Positions 25,204 to 32,839 of a DNA stretch of 63,931 bases are shown here, in pieces. Source of the DNA: an uncultured Lachnospiraceae bacterium (GTDB taxonomy: Bacteria; Bacillota; Clostridia; Lachnospirales; Lachnospiraceae). A program made the translations under genes and the position numbers. The stretch covers positions 1 to 63,931 of the forward strand of contig CAJTVL010000018.1 in the NCBI GenBank assembly GCA_910579425.1, given 5' to 3'. The notes under the pieces are model-generated. The model had not been told where the DNA came from. It ran no database searches and saw nothing but the letters and a program-made list of their open reading frames with translations. The stretch's first letter is position 1. Each line of letters begins with the position of its first letter.

Positions 25204-25773
25204 ATGGAAATAAAAAAAATCCGAAAAAAACTGGAAAAAGAACTGGACGGCAAACGTTTTGAACACACTTTGGGAGTTGCCTACACAGCCTCGGCACTGG
25301 CCATGTGCCATCACGTCGACACGGAAAAGGCCCTGCTCGCAGGAATGCTGCATGACTGTGCCAAATGTATGAGCAACGATAAGAAAATCTCTGTCTGTGA
25401 AAAGCATAACATCCCGATTTCCGACCTGGAGAGGCAAAATCCCTTTTTGCTTCATGCCAAGGTGGGAAGCTATCTTGCAAAAAAGGTTTATCATATCAAT
25501 GATGAGGATATACTAAATGCAATCGCAAGCCACACCACAGGCCGTCCGGCAATGTCGCAGCTTGAAAAAATCATTTATATTGCCGACTATATTGAGCCTG
25601 GCCGGAAACAGGCGCCCGGCCTGCCTGCCGTGAGAAAACAGGCTTTTCAGGATTTGGATCAGGCACTTATACAGATTCTTAGGGATACTATGAGATACCT
25701 TCAGGATACAAATGCGCCCTTTGATCCCATGAGTAAATCCACTTACGATTATTATGCAGCCAACAGATTATAG
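25204..25773 (+). CDS. yqeK: YqeK-type HD-domain phosphohydrolase
   Basis: YqeK proteins hydrolyse diadenosine tetraphosphate symmetrically to ADP. The 189-residue protein has the HD metal set: RFEHTLGVAYTA, GMLHDCAK, LLHAKVG and the late ASHTTGRPAMS with IIYIADYIEPGR. It follows nadD by 44 bases, the usual order. A LytR-family gene often found after yqeK is absent here. Confidence 0.92.
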   Translation: MEIKKIRKKLEKELDGKRFEHTLGVAYTASALAMCHHVDTEKALLAGMLHDCAKCMSNDKKISVCEKHNIPISDLERQNPFLLHAKVGSYLAKKVYHINDEDILNAIASHTTGRPAMSQLEKIIYIADYIEPGRKQAPGLPAVRKQAFQDLDQALIQILRDTMRYLQDTNAPFDPMSKSTYDYYAANRL

Positions 25774-25806
25774 TATGCGCAAAATACGCACAGAAATGAG
25801 GAGAGA

Positions 25807-26172
25807 ATGGAAGCTTCAACCAGGATAAAAAAGATGGCACAGCTTGCCATCCATGCAATGGAAGAAAAAAAAGCACAGGACATTCGGGTAATCGACATCA
25901 GCCAGATTTCTGTCATTGCCGATTACTTTATTATCGCAAACGGGAATAACAGGAGCCAGATACAGGCTCTCTCTGATACCGTGGAAGAAACCCTTGAGAG
26001 GGCAGGGTATCCTTTGAAGCAAAAGGAAGGCTACCACAATGCCAACTGGGTACTGCTTGATTTTGGAGATATTATTTTCCATATTTTTGACAAGGAGAAC
26101 CGATTGTTTTATGATCTTGAACGGCTTTGGTTTGATGGTAAGACCATTGACATAGAAGAAATCAAATCATAA
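25807..26172 (+). CDS. rsfS: Ribosomal silencing factor RsfS
   Basis: RsfS binds L14 and blocks subunit joining when nutrients are short. The 121-residue protein carries VIDISQISVIADYFIIANG, NRSQIQALSDTVEETLE and the conserved NANWVLLDFGDIIFHIF. A GAGGAGAG site precedes the ATG. It is the last gene of the operon and is followed by a long bidirectional hairpin. Confidence 0.95.
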   Translation: MEASTRIKKMAQLAIHAMEEKKAQDIRVIDISQISVIADYFIIANGNNRSQIQALSDTVEETLERAGYPLKQKEGYHNANWVLLDFGDIIFHIFDKENRLFYDLERLWFDGKTIDIEEIKS

Positions 26173-26198
26173 ATCTAAACGCGTCCTTCAGGTACGTT

Positions 26199-26240
26199 GT
26201 ATAAAAGGAACCGTCATAAAACAGACGGTTCCTTTTATAC
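26199..26240. terminator. Bidirectional intrinsic terminator
   Basis: A perfect 17-bp stem (26199-26215 with 26224-26240) and 8-base loop, with AAAA inside the left arm and TTTT inside the right arm. It lies between the converging rsfS and DUF378 genes and can stop transcription from both sides. Confidence 0.9.
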
Positions 26241-26256
26241 AAGCACTGATTCTGTT

Positions 26257-26484
26257 CTACAGGTTCTGTTCCCTGGTCTGAGCAGTTCCTCCGGCATACA
26301 TATAAAAAGTAAGAAGATAAAGCCCGCTGATCCCTACAAGCGCATAGACAATTCTCGCGATCCAGGACATGTTGCCAAAGATAAAGGACACCAGGTCAAA
26401 AGAAAAGAATCCAATTAATCCCCAATTGACTGCACCAATTATAGCGATTGTAAGTGCAATACAGTCCAAACATTTATTATTCAT
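26257..26484 (-). CDS. DUF378 small membrane protein
   Basis: The 75-residue protein has two membrane spans: IALTIAIIGAVNWGLIGFF and IVYALVGISGLYLLTFYMY. The GAVNWGLIGFFSFDLVSFIF segment is typical of DUF378 (YuzA-like), whose function is unknown. The ribosome site GGAGGTG is strong. A 16-codon ORF directly upstream overlaps its ATG (see 26481-26531). It is downstream of lexA on the same strand, about 95 bases away, so SOS-linked expression is possible. Confidence 0.85.
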   Translation of the reverse strand: MNNKCLDCIALTIAIIGAVNWGLIGFFSFDLVSFIFGNMSWIARIVYALVGISGLYLLTFYMYAGGTAQTREQNL

Positions 26485-26531
26485 TTTGCACCTCCATAAA
26501 ACTTTGTAGGCTTTTCAGCCTTCAGTTTCAT
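26481..26531 (-). CDS. Possible 16-residue coupled leader peptide
   Basis: MKLKAEKPTKFYGGAK is encoded just before the DUF378 gene. It has an AGGAG ribosome site close upstream and its TGA overlaps the DUF378 ATG as ATGA. A short inverted repeat (AGGCT...AGCCT) lies within it. It may be a translated leader controlling DUF378 synthesis, a small protein, or a chance ORF. Confidence 0.4.
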   Translation of the reverse strand: MKLKAEKPTKFYGGAK

Positions 26532-26578
26532 TTTCTCCTGGAAGTGCAAATATTATTCAAAAAGGGGTTTTGTAAAAA

Positions 26579-27211
26579 TTAAATCAAAATTCCATTATTG
26601 AAAATGCGGAAAACCCCGAAAACTTTCCCCAAAATCTGGCAATCGTCTACGATGATGGGCTCCATAGTATCATTCTCCGGCTGCAGGCGGATATGGCCTT
26701 CTTCTTTATAAAAAGTCTTAACCGTAGCCGAATCATCAATTAATGCAACCACCATGTCTCCATTCCGGGCGGAGGAACAGGCGTTGACAAAAATTTTGTC
26801 GCCGCTGTAAATTCCTGCATTAATCATGGAATCTCCCTTCACATTTAAAATGAAAGACTCCCCGTGAGGAACGAGCTCGGCCGGCACAGGAAAATAGCTC
26901 TCAACATTCTCCTCCGCAAGAATAGGCATACCGGCGGCAACCTGTCCGATAATCGGCAGATTCACCATTTCCGTACGTATCATCTGGAAGCTGTCGTCAC
27001 AGATCTCAATTGCACGTGGTTTCGTGGGATCACGGCGGATATAACCATTTTTTTCCAGGGTTTCAAGATGAGAATGAACCGACGATGTAGATTTCAAATG
27101 GACAGCCTCACAAATTTCTCTGACTGAGGGCGGATATCCGCGTTTTAAAATCTCTTCTTTAATATAATCCAGAATTTCCTGCTGTTTACTGCTTATTTTC
27201 CCAAATCCCAT
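26579..27211 (-). CDS. lexA: SOS repressor LexA
   Basis: LexA represses DNA-damage genes and cuts itself when RecA filaments form. The 210-residue protein has an N-terminal winged helix (KISSKQQEILDYIKEEI, STSSVHSHLETLEKNGYIRR), the Ala-Gly cleavage site in VAAGMP near residue 93, the catalytic Ser in GDSMINAG and Lys in SATVKTF. In-frame starts exist at 27238 and 27223; the ATG at 27211 gives MGFGKISSKQQ, the usual clostridial N terminus. It diverges from the YneA-like gene, and LexA-box-like sites lie between them. Confidence 0.95.
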   Translation of the reverse strand: MGFGKISSKQQEILDYIKEEILKRGYPPSVREICEAVHLKSTSSVHSHLETLEKNGYIRRDPTKPRAIEICDDSFQMIRTEMVNLPIIGQVAAGMPILAEENVESYFPVPAELVPHGESFILNVKGDSMINAGIYSGDKIFVNACSSARNGDMVVALIDDSATVKTFYKEEGHIRLQPENDTMEPIIVDDCQILGKVFGVFRIFNNGILI

Positions 27212-27259
27212 ATTTTTACCCATGCCTTTCCATAACATGCATACCAGTGTTTTCTTTTT

Positions 27260-27288
27260 ATTATACCATATTTTTCATCCGAAAGCAA
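27260..27288 (-). promoter_or_regulatory. lexA promoter
   Basis: Read on the minus strand, TTGCTT and TATAAT are spaced by 17 bases. A LexA-box-like sequence (27287-27298) overlaps the upstream edge of the -35 box, which fits self-repression. Confidence 0.75.
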
Positions 27289-27298
27289 ACATATATTC
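27287..27298. promoter_or_regulatory. LexA-box-like site A
   Basis: AAACATATATTC differs from GAAC-N4-GTTC at two positions. It overlaps the -35 box of the lexA promoter. Confidence 0.5.
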
Positions 27299-27331
27299 CA
27301 AATATTTGTTCGATTTTTTGTTCGTAACCTA

Positions 27332-27360
27332 TTGACATTAGAATGTATGTTCGCTATAAT
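27332..27360 (+). promoter_or_regulatory. Promoter of the YneA-like gene
   Basis: TTGACA at 27332-27337 and TATAAT at 27355-27360 with a 17-base spacer, both consensus. The spacer holds a LexA-box-like site, so LexA binding would block RNA polymerase. Confidence 0.88.
27341..27352. promoter_or_regulatory. LexA-box-like site B
   Basis: GAATGTATGTTC, one mismatch from GAAC-N4-GTTC, sits inside the spacer of the YneA-like promoter. Confidence 0.7.
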
Positions 27361-27369
27361 CAATCCATC

Positions 27370-27381
27370 AAACAAATGTTC
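27370..27381. promoter_or_regulatory. LexA-box-like site C
   Basis: AAACAAATGTTC, one mismatch from GAAC-N4-GTTC, lies about ten bases after the -10 box of the YneA-like promoter, a roadblock position. Confidence 0.65.
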
Positions 27382-27404
27382 TGTTTATGACGGGGGTACT
27401 TAAG

Positions 27405-27824
27405 ATGAATACGATAGCAAGCGAACAGAGAATTCTGAATAACAAACTCAGGCGCAAAAGGCAGCTCAGACGCCGCAAAAAAGCAGGGGCGCTGATCCTG
27501 CTCACAGCGATATTCTTTTTTTCCGCTTTTTTCAGCCTTCGCATCAGAGCAGAGGGTTCCCATGACTGTGAGGCGTTCTCCAAATACTATACCAGTATTC
27601 AGGTGAAATCCGGAGATACCCTCTGGCGCTATGCCCGCCAGTACGGCAATAATCAATATTACAGAAGCAGTATGGAGTATGTGGAGGAAGTCATGACGAT
27701 CAATTCCCTGACAGACGACAACATTACCTCGGGACAGTACCTGATTCTTCCCTATTATCAACCGGTTTCCCCAAATGCAGACGCCATGGCCAAAAATGGT
27801 TTTGTCAAGGCTCCTTCTGCTTAA
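27405..27824 (+). CDS. LysM protein, YneA-like SOS cell-division suppressor
   Basis: The 139-residue protein has a very basic N-terminal segment (RRKRQLRRRKKAG), one membrane span near residues 27-43 and an extracellular LysM domain (YTSIQVKSGDTLWRYARQYG to ITSGQYLILPY). This is the layout of YneA of B. subtilis, which delays division during the SOS response and is also divergent from lexA. The start at 27405 follows GGGGG; an ATG at 27387 is in frame but has no ribosome site. Function is inferred from layout and promoter with LexA-like boxes. Confidence 0.82.
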   Translation: MNTIASEQRILNNKLRRKRQLRRRKKAGALILLTAIFFFSAFFSLRIRAEGSHDCEAFSKYYTSIQVKSGDTLWRYARQYGNNQYYRSSMEYVEEVMTINSLTDDNITSGQYLILPYYQPVSPNADAMAKNGFVKAPSA

Positions 27825-27845
27825 GATGTCCTTTCTGTTCAGAGG

Positions 27846-28898
27846 CTATTTTTCACGCAGTTGGACGGCTTTGGCCGCCATTCTGCGGCGCTGGTCCTCC
27901 TGCGCCGCATAGTGCTTTCTTGTAGTATTTACGTCCTTGTGGCCTAATACGTCTGCCACCAGATAAATATCTCCGGTTTCCTGATACAGGGCAGTACCAT
28001 AGGTACTGCGCAGCTTATGAGGCGTGATTTTTTTCAGTTTCGTTACGGTGGAGGCATACTTTTTAACCAAATTTTCCACCGCGCGGACACTGATCCTGCG
28101 ATTTTGCATAGAGAGGAAGAAGGCATTTTCATGTCCCTCTAAAGGAATTACATGGGCTCTTTTTTCCATATAGTCCCAAAGAGCATCCTGCACCTCCTCT
28201 CCAAAATAGACAACCGCCTCATAGCCTCCTTTTCTTCTTATTTTAATGCCGTTGTTGTTAAAATCCACATCATTTATGTCGAGCCCTACGCACTCTGAGA
28301 CACGGATACCGGTACCCAGCAGCAGCGTTAACAGCGCCACATCCCGAAGCTTTGTTTTCCGGTGGTATTTAAGCTGGCTTTTGGTCAGTCCTTCCCCCTC
28401 CTCCGCCTGATCCAGCAGGAGGGCAACCTCATCCACATCCAGCCTGACAATTTCCTTTTCGTGCTGTTTCGGAAGAGGAACCAGGGCTGCTGGATTGGTC
28501 TTGATCAGCTCCTCGCAGAAGAAGTAATTATAGAAGCTTTTTAAGGCAGCAAGCTTTCTCTTTTTGCCCCGTTCATTGTTGCTGTATTCCTTGCCATCCT
28601 TCACATAATAGGTAATATATTCAAGGTATTCCTCAATATCCTCCCGTGTAATCTGGTCCAGCATCGACAAGGGGAAATCCACAATATCTATATTGCGGCA
28701 GGCACTGTTATTTGTGTGGATAAACTCAAAAAAGACCCGAATATCATAGGCATAGGCAAGCCTGGTACGGGAAGAGGTATACTCCTGAATCCCCCTGAAA
28801 AACTGTTTGCAGAAAGGTGGGAGAGTGGCGGCTACCTCCCGCATTTTTTGTGTATTTAGTTTGTTTTGCTCATCATGATAATTTTTATTGCTTTCCAT
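27846..28898 (-). CDS. Tyrosine recombinase, XerS-like
   Basis: A 350-residue integrase-type recombinase. The N-terminal core-binding domain (about residues 10-130) is followed by the catalytic domain with the first Arg in LGTGIRVSE, the Lys in IRRKGGYE, HKLRSTYGTAL with His and second Arg, LGHKDVNT and the nucleophile Tyr in TRKHYAAQ. Length and domain plan match XerS, the single Xer protein of streptococci for resolving chromosome dimers, more than phage integrases. No neighbouring phage genes are seen. It overlaps the end of the upstream tRNA thiolase gene by 14 bases. Start at 28898 follows GGTGGATGG. Confidence 0.83.
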   Translation of the reverse strand: MESNKNYHDEQNKLNTQKMREVAATLPPFCKQFFRGIQEYTSSRTRLAYAYDIRVFFEFIHTNNSACRNIDIVDFPLSMLDQITREDIEEYLEYITYYVKDGKEYSNNERGKKRKLAALKSFYNYFFCEELIKTNPAALVPLPKQHEKEIVRLDVDEVALLLDQAEEGEGLTKSQLKYHRKTKLRDVALLTLLLGTGIRVSECVGLDINDVDFNNNGIKIRRKGGYEAVVYFGEEVQDALWDYMEKRAHVIPLEGHENAFFLSMQNRRISVRAVENLVKKYASTVTKLKKITPHKLRSTYGTALYQETGDIYLVADVLGHKDVNTTRKHYAAQEDQRRRMAAKAVQLREK

Positions 28899-29613
28899 AT
28901 TCCATCCACCCGTCAATCTGACTTCTTTGAATTGCCGTAAAAAATCTCATTTTTGCTCCGGGATTTTCCTGATTGATTTTTCTGACCAGTTCCTTTGCAT
29001 ATTCCCGCTTTGTGCTTCCGTCTGCAGGACAGAGGCTTTTCACAACCGGAAGCTGCATTTTATTGACAAACCCAATGACATCCGCCTCATTCATATAGAT
29101 CAGGGGCCTGATCACCGTCAAATCCATTCGGTCCAGATAGGTAACCGGACGGAAAGTGTGAAATCTTCCTTCATAAATCATGGACATCACCATGGTTTCC
29201 ACCACATCATCCTTATGATGGGCATAGGCCACCTTATTGCAGCCCGCTTTCTTGATCGCCTCGTTTAATGCGCCTTTACGCATTTTGGCACAGAGAGAAC
29301 AGGGATTACTTTCCCTGCGCTGCTTAAAAACAATATCCGCAATATCTGTTTTGACAACGGTATACGGAACCTGAAGGCGGCCGCACAATTCCTCTATTTT
29401 GCTCAGGTTCTGATTCCCGAACCCCAAATCTACCGTGACAGCATGCAATGTAAATTTTTTAGGATAAAACCTCGTCAGACCGTGGAGTCCATAAAGAAGA
29501 GTAAGACTGTCCTTTCCCCCGGAAATTCCCACCGCTATGTGATCCCCTTCCTCTATCATTTGATAGTCGTCCACAGCACGACGTATAAAGCTTAGTACCT
29601 TTTGTAATGTCAT
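28885..29613 (-). CDS. TtcA-family tRNA thiolation protein
   Basis: A PP-loop ATPase of the TtcA/TtuA group, which puts sulfur on tRNA cytidine 32 or a similar base. The 242-residue protein has SGGKDSLTLLYGLHGL near residue 34, CSLCAKMRKGAL (CxxC) near residue 105, AYAHHKDDVVETMVMSM and a third Cys in KSLCPADGSTKREYAKEL. The paired CxxC and late Cys are the iron-sulfur ligands in TtcA. The ATG at 29613 has a GGGAG site; further in-frame codons upstream are not needed. It is the first gene of a two-gene operon with the recombinase. Confidence 0.86.
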   Translation of the reverse strand: MTLQKVLSFIRRAVDDYQMIEEGDHIAVGISGGKDSLTLLYGLHGLTRFYPKKFTLHAVTVDLGFGNQNLSKIEELCGRLQVPYTVVKTDIADIVFKQRRESNPCSLCAKMRKGALNEAIKKAGCNKVAYAHHKDDVVETMVMSMIYEGRFHTFRPVTYLDRMDLTVIRPLIYMNEADVIGFVNKMQLPVVKSLCPADGSTKREYAKELVRKINQENPGAKMRFFTAIQRSQIDGWMEYGKQ

Positions 29614-29800
29614 TCCCAATTTACTCCCAGCGAAATTTGTGTATCCCCACACAGGGTATGTCCGCCGGGCCTTGCGGCACAGCGCAGAGCCCTGAGCTGA
29701 ATCGTAATTATTCTATCATATTTCCCGTCGAATAACATAGTATCTTTTCAAAAAAAATGCTATACTTAATAAAGAGAAATAAAGTAAGGAGCAGTTCTGT

Positions 29801-31120
29801 ATGAAATTTCCATTTAACAAAAGAGATGTCCGGATTGGTATCACTGCCTTCACTGTTATCGCAGCTTCCATTTGTTTTTATTACCTGGTGTTCCATGGAG
29901 ACCGGTTTTCCGCTCAGCTCAGCGCCCTTTTCAGAATCATTAGCCCTGTATTGTCCGGTATTATTTTTGCCTACCTCATGACTCCCATGGTGAATAAAAT
30001 CGAAAAAAAATTTTTGATCCCCATTTGGAGCAAAAATAAGAGCTCTTCCGTCACCCCAAAACAGCAAAAATATGTGAGAGCCTGCTCGGTTGTCCTCACA
30101 GTGCTGATTGTAATATGGCTGATTTACGGTTTTTTTTCCATCCTGATACCCAATATTTTCACAAGTATACGGAGTATCGCCCGACAGTTCCCGGATTACG
30201 TGGAAAATCTGACGAACTGGTCTGCCAAATTTCTCGAAGATAATCCGGATATTGAAAAAATGGTCATCCGGGTTTTAGATGAATACTCGGAGGAATTTAC
30301 CAAATATCTGAATGAGAGCATCATTCCCCAGATGGAAGCCCTGGTTAAGCAGCTTTCCCTAAGTATGATCAGTGTCCTGAAGGCACTGTGGAATATTATT
30401 ATCGGTGTAATTATTTCTATCTACGTGCTTTATAACAAAGAAATACACGCAGGTCAGGCAAAAAAAATCATTTTTGCCCTGTTCAGTACGTCAACTGCCA
30501 ACCAGTTTATCAAGGATGTCCGGTTTATCAGCGACACTTTTATCGGATTTATCAGCGGCAAAATCATTGATTCCATAATCATAGGCGTCATCTGTTTTGC
30601 CGGAACCACCATTCTTAAAATGCCTTATGCTTTGCTGATCAGTGTAATTATCGGCGTCACGAATGTGATTCCCTTTTTCGGACCTTACCTGGGAGCAGTC
30701 CCCAGCACCATTCTGATCCTGATGGTCAATCCGGTGCAGGCCATCTATTTTGTAATATTTATCCTGATTCTTCAGCAAATAGACGGAAACTTAATCGGCC
30801 CCAAAATCCTGGGGCAGTCCACCGGCCTGTCCGGCTTCTGGGTTATCTTTTCCATCACGATTTTCGGGGGTATCCTGGGAGTTCCCGGCATGATTATCGG
30901 AGTTCCTTTCTTCGCGGTTCTCTATGCCATGATCCGCCGGATTACCAACCGTCTGCTCAAAAAAAGAGGTTTGCCGACAGAAACCGATAAATATATGAAG
31001 GTAGACTACATTGACGAAAAAACCTTTGTCCCCATAGAAGAAAAGTCCGAACCAACCGCTTTCTTTAAATTGAAAAAGAAATTTTCTTTCCCGAAGAACT
31101 CTGATAAAGATGAGAAATAA
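29801..31120 (+). CDS. AI-2E family transporter
   Basis: The 439-residue protein belongs to the AI-2E/PerM/YdbI family of putative transporters. It has about eight membrane spans, two near the N terminus, a cytosolic or external helical middle (residues about 110-200), and the family block TNVIPFFGPYLGAVPS near residue 290 followed by QQIDGNLIGPKILGQSTGLSG. The tail is charged and lacks membrane spans. Substrate unknown. TATACT at 29761-29766 is a plausible -10 box, with no clear -35. Confidence 0.88.
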   Translation: MKFPFNKRDVRIGITAFTVIAASICFYYLVFHGDRFSAQLSALFRIISPVLSGIIFAYLMTPMVNKIEKKFLIPIWSKNKSSSVTPKQQKYVRACSVVLTVLIVIWLIYGFFSILIPNIFTSIRSIARQFPDYVENLTNWSAKFLEDNPDIEKMVIRVLDEYSEEFTKYLNESIIPQMEALVKQLSLSMISVLKALWNIIIGVIISIYVLYNKEIHAGQAKKIIFALFSTSTANQFIKDVRFISDTFIGFISGKIIDSIIIGVICFAGTTILKMPYALLISVIIGVTNVIPFFGPYLGAVPSTILILMVNPVQAIYFVIFILILQQIDGNLIGPKILGQSTGLSGFWVIFSITIFGGILGVPGMIIGVPFFAVLYAMIRRITNRLLKKRGLPTETDKYMKVDYIDEKTFVPIEEKSEPTAFFKLKKKFSFPKNSDKDEK

Positions 31121-31148
31121 GATAAACAGGAGAGTGAGAGAGTAAGCC

Positions 31149-31601
31149 ATGAAATTTGTTATCCAGAGAGTAAATACGGCAAAGGTAGCCGTTGAACAAA
31201 GGACAGTCGGAGAAATTGCACAGGGATTCGTAGTCCTTGTTGGAGTCTGCGACACCGATACCTTTGAAATTGCAGACAAAATGATTCATAAGCTGTTACA
31301 TTTAAGAATATTTTCCGATGAAAACGGAAAAACAAATCTTGACCTTGCCCAGGTTGGAGGCGAATTGTTAATTATTTCACAATTTACGTTATATGCAGAC
31401 TGCAAAAAAGGCAACCGTCCGTCCTTTACCAATGCCGGAAAGCCGGAATTTGCCAACCAGATGTATGAGTATATCCTGAAAAAATGTGCGGAAGAAATCC
31501 CTCACATTGCCCACGGAGTTTTTGGCGCCCATATGGAGGTTTCACTGGTAAACGACGGTCCCTTCACCGTGGTTCTCGATTCCAGCGAAATTCTCAGATA
31601 A
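31149..31601 (+). CDS. dtd: D-aminoacyl-tRNA deacylase
   Basis: Dtd frees D-amino acids and glycine from wrongly charged tRNAs. The 150-residue protein starts MKFVIQRVNTAKVAVE and has LLIISQFTLYADCKKGNRPSFTNA, equivalent to the SQFTL active-site loop, and NDGPFTVVLDSS, the Gly-Pro loop region. Full length. It follows the transporter by 28 bases. Confidence 0.95.
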   Translation: MKFVIQRVNTAKVAVEQRTVGEIAQGFVVLVGVCDTDTFEIADKMIHKLLHLRIFSDENGKTNLDLAQVGGELLIISQFTLYADCKKGNRPSFTNAGKPEFANQMYEYILKKCAEEIPHIAHGVFGAHMEVSLVNDGPFTVVLDSSEILR

Positions 31602-31638
31602 TTTCCCCCAACCAAATTTCCCCAAAAGGAGTTTAGAC

Positions 31639-31941
31639 ATGAAATATGCCCTGATTGGCGTTATTGCCTTTATAATTGTCGTGTATGCCTACACCTACAT
31701 CAAACACAGGAAAAAAAGAGACAGCCAGACCAGCGCTGTAAAAGAATTCAGAAAAAAATACCTGAAAAATAATCTGCAAAAAAATGGACAGACTTCCTCC
31801 CAAAGCGGCCTCACGCCAAACAGAAATCTTCCGAAGGGATATACACGGTATCTGTCCAAATACAACAGCACCATAGATTATGTTGACAAAAAAGAATTTT
31901 TAAACCCGGACCAAAAAGAATCCAAAAGCAAATTAATTTAA
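31639..31941 (+). CDS. Small membrane-anchored basic protein, unknown
   Basis: The 100-residue protein has an N-terminal membrane span (YALIGVIAFIIVVYAYTYI) followed by a Lys-rich hydrophilic tail with no recognised domain. A GGAG ribosome site precedes the ATG. It ends 12 bases before a terminator and is probably the last gene of the transporter-dtd operon. Confidence 0.72.
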   Translation: MKYALIGVIAFIIVVYAYTYIKHRKKRDSQTSAVKEFRKKYLKNNLQKNGQTSSQSGLTPNRNLPKGYTRYLSKYNSTIDYVDKKEFLNPDQKESKSKLI

Positions 31942-31953
31942 TGGAGAGTATCT

Positions 31954-31979
31954 AAAAAAGCCTCTTGCGAGGCTTTTTT
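31954..31979 (+). terminator. Intrinsic terminator
   Basis: An 11-bp stem (AAAAAAGCCTC with GAGGCTTTTTT) and TTGC loop, ending in a T-run. It closes the transporter-dtd operon and, being symmetrical with an A-run, could also work from the other side. Confidence 0.9.
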
Positions 31980-31988
31980 CATGTATTA

Positions 31989-32102
31989 CAAGTTTAACGA
32001 ACTAGTTGGCTCGCGGATCCACTGTATGGCAGTCAATTCTTAGAGTGACCGGTATCCGGTACCGAGCTAACTATTCGTTAAACTTGCGTTTTGCGAATAG
32101 TT
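31989..32102. repeat. Compound inverted repeat of unknown nature
   Basis: CAAGTTTAACGAA (31989-32001) pairs exactly with TTCGTTAAACTTG (32074-32086). After a one-base bulge at C32002 the stem continues for 11 more pairs (32003-32013 with 32063-32073, one wobble). Inner segments CGGAT/ATCCG and CACT/AGTG can extend it. The right arm can instead pair with CGAATAGTT (32094-32102), giving a 9-bp alternative stem, which is itself similar to the left arm (CGAACTAGTT). There is no T-run. It may be a small palindromic mobile repeat, a recombination site or a switching RNA. Confidence 0.6.
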
Positions 32103-32106
32103 GCAT

Positions 32107-32733
32107 CTAGCTGTTTTTCGCCTCAAAGTCCTCAATATACTGGATAATCAGCTTGGCTGTTCCCTCGACTCCAAGAACGCTGCTGCTGATACATAAATCA
32201 TAACTGTCAGCGCGTCCCCATTTCTTGGAGGAATAATAATTGTAATAGCTCTGACGCTGTTTATCCTTTTTAATACACATGTCCTTAGCCTTTGCAGCAT
32301 CCAGTTCATATTTCTGCATAATACGTTTGGTTTTGCTTTCCTCGTCAGCATAGATGAAAAGATGCACGCAATTCTTCATATCGCTGAGCGCATAGTCTGC
32401 ACATCTTCCAACAATAATGCAGGGCTCCTCATGGGCAATTTTCTTGATGGCATCAAACTGTGCCAGAAAAACCTTATGACTGATGGGCATCTCTACAAAA
32501 TGTGACGCATTATAACCAAAAGAATAGGTATCCATTACTAAATTATAGAGAAAGGAACTGGTAGGCCTTTCGTCATGGTTCTCCAACATTTCCTCACAGA
32601 ACCCACTTTCCTTTGCAGCTCTGCTAAGGAGTTCTTTATCATAGCATTTAATACCAAAGTATTCCGCAACCTTTTCCCCGATTTCGCGGCCTCCCGAACC
32701 AAACTGACGGCCGATCGTAACTACTGTATTCAT
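32107..32733 (-). CDS. Cytidylate-kinase-like protein
   Basis: The 208-residue protein starts MNTVVTIGRQFGSGGREIGE, the P-loop of the cytidylate-kinase-like family found alongside true Cmk in many Clostridia. It has PCIIVGRCADYAL and a lid-like basic segment (KKDKQRQSYYNYYSSKKWG). The substrate is unknown; identity as the essential CMP kinase is less likely because the core CMP-binding insert seems reduced. It is a single gene ending next to the compound palindrome. Confidence 0.8.
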   Translation of the reverse strand: MNTVVTIGRQFGSGGREIGEKVAEYFGIKCYDKELLSRAAKESGFCEEMLENHDERPTSSFLYNLVMDTYSFGYNASHFVEMPISHKVFLAQFDAIKKIAHEEPCIIVGRCADYALSDMKNCVHLFIYADEESKTKRIMQKYELDAAKAKDMCIKKDKQRQSYYNYYSSKKWGRADSYDLCISSSVLGVEGTAKLIIQYIEDFEAKNS

Positions 32734-32839
32734 ATAAACGCCTCCTATCTATAGTTTATTTCATTATTATACATAAAAAAGAGAAAATTTTCAATAAAAG
32801 TCAGCATATTTCACAATTTATCAATGAACCGTCAATTGT

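Noticed and set aside
32013..32066. Likeness to a cloning polylinker (GGATCC, GGTACC, GAGCT)
   Set aside because: The sites are scattered in a palindrome whose arms are not vector-like, and the flanks are native genes. Coincidence is more likely than contamination.
31989..32086. Integron attC-type site (GTTTAAC and GTTAAAC core boxes in inverted repeat)
   Set aside because: The stem is almost fully paired with no unpaired spacers between box pairs, no integron integrase is present, and the two 7-mers are complementary by construction of the palindrome. Kept only as an unexplained palindrome.
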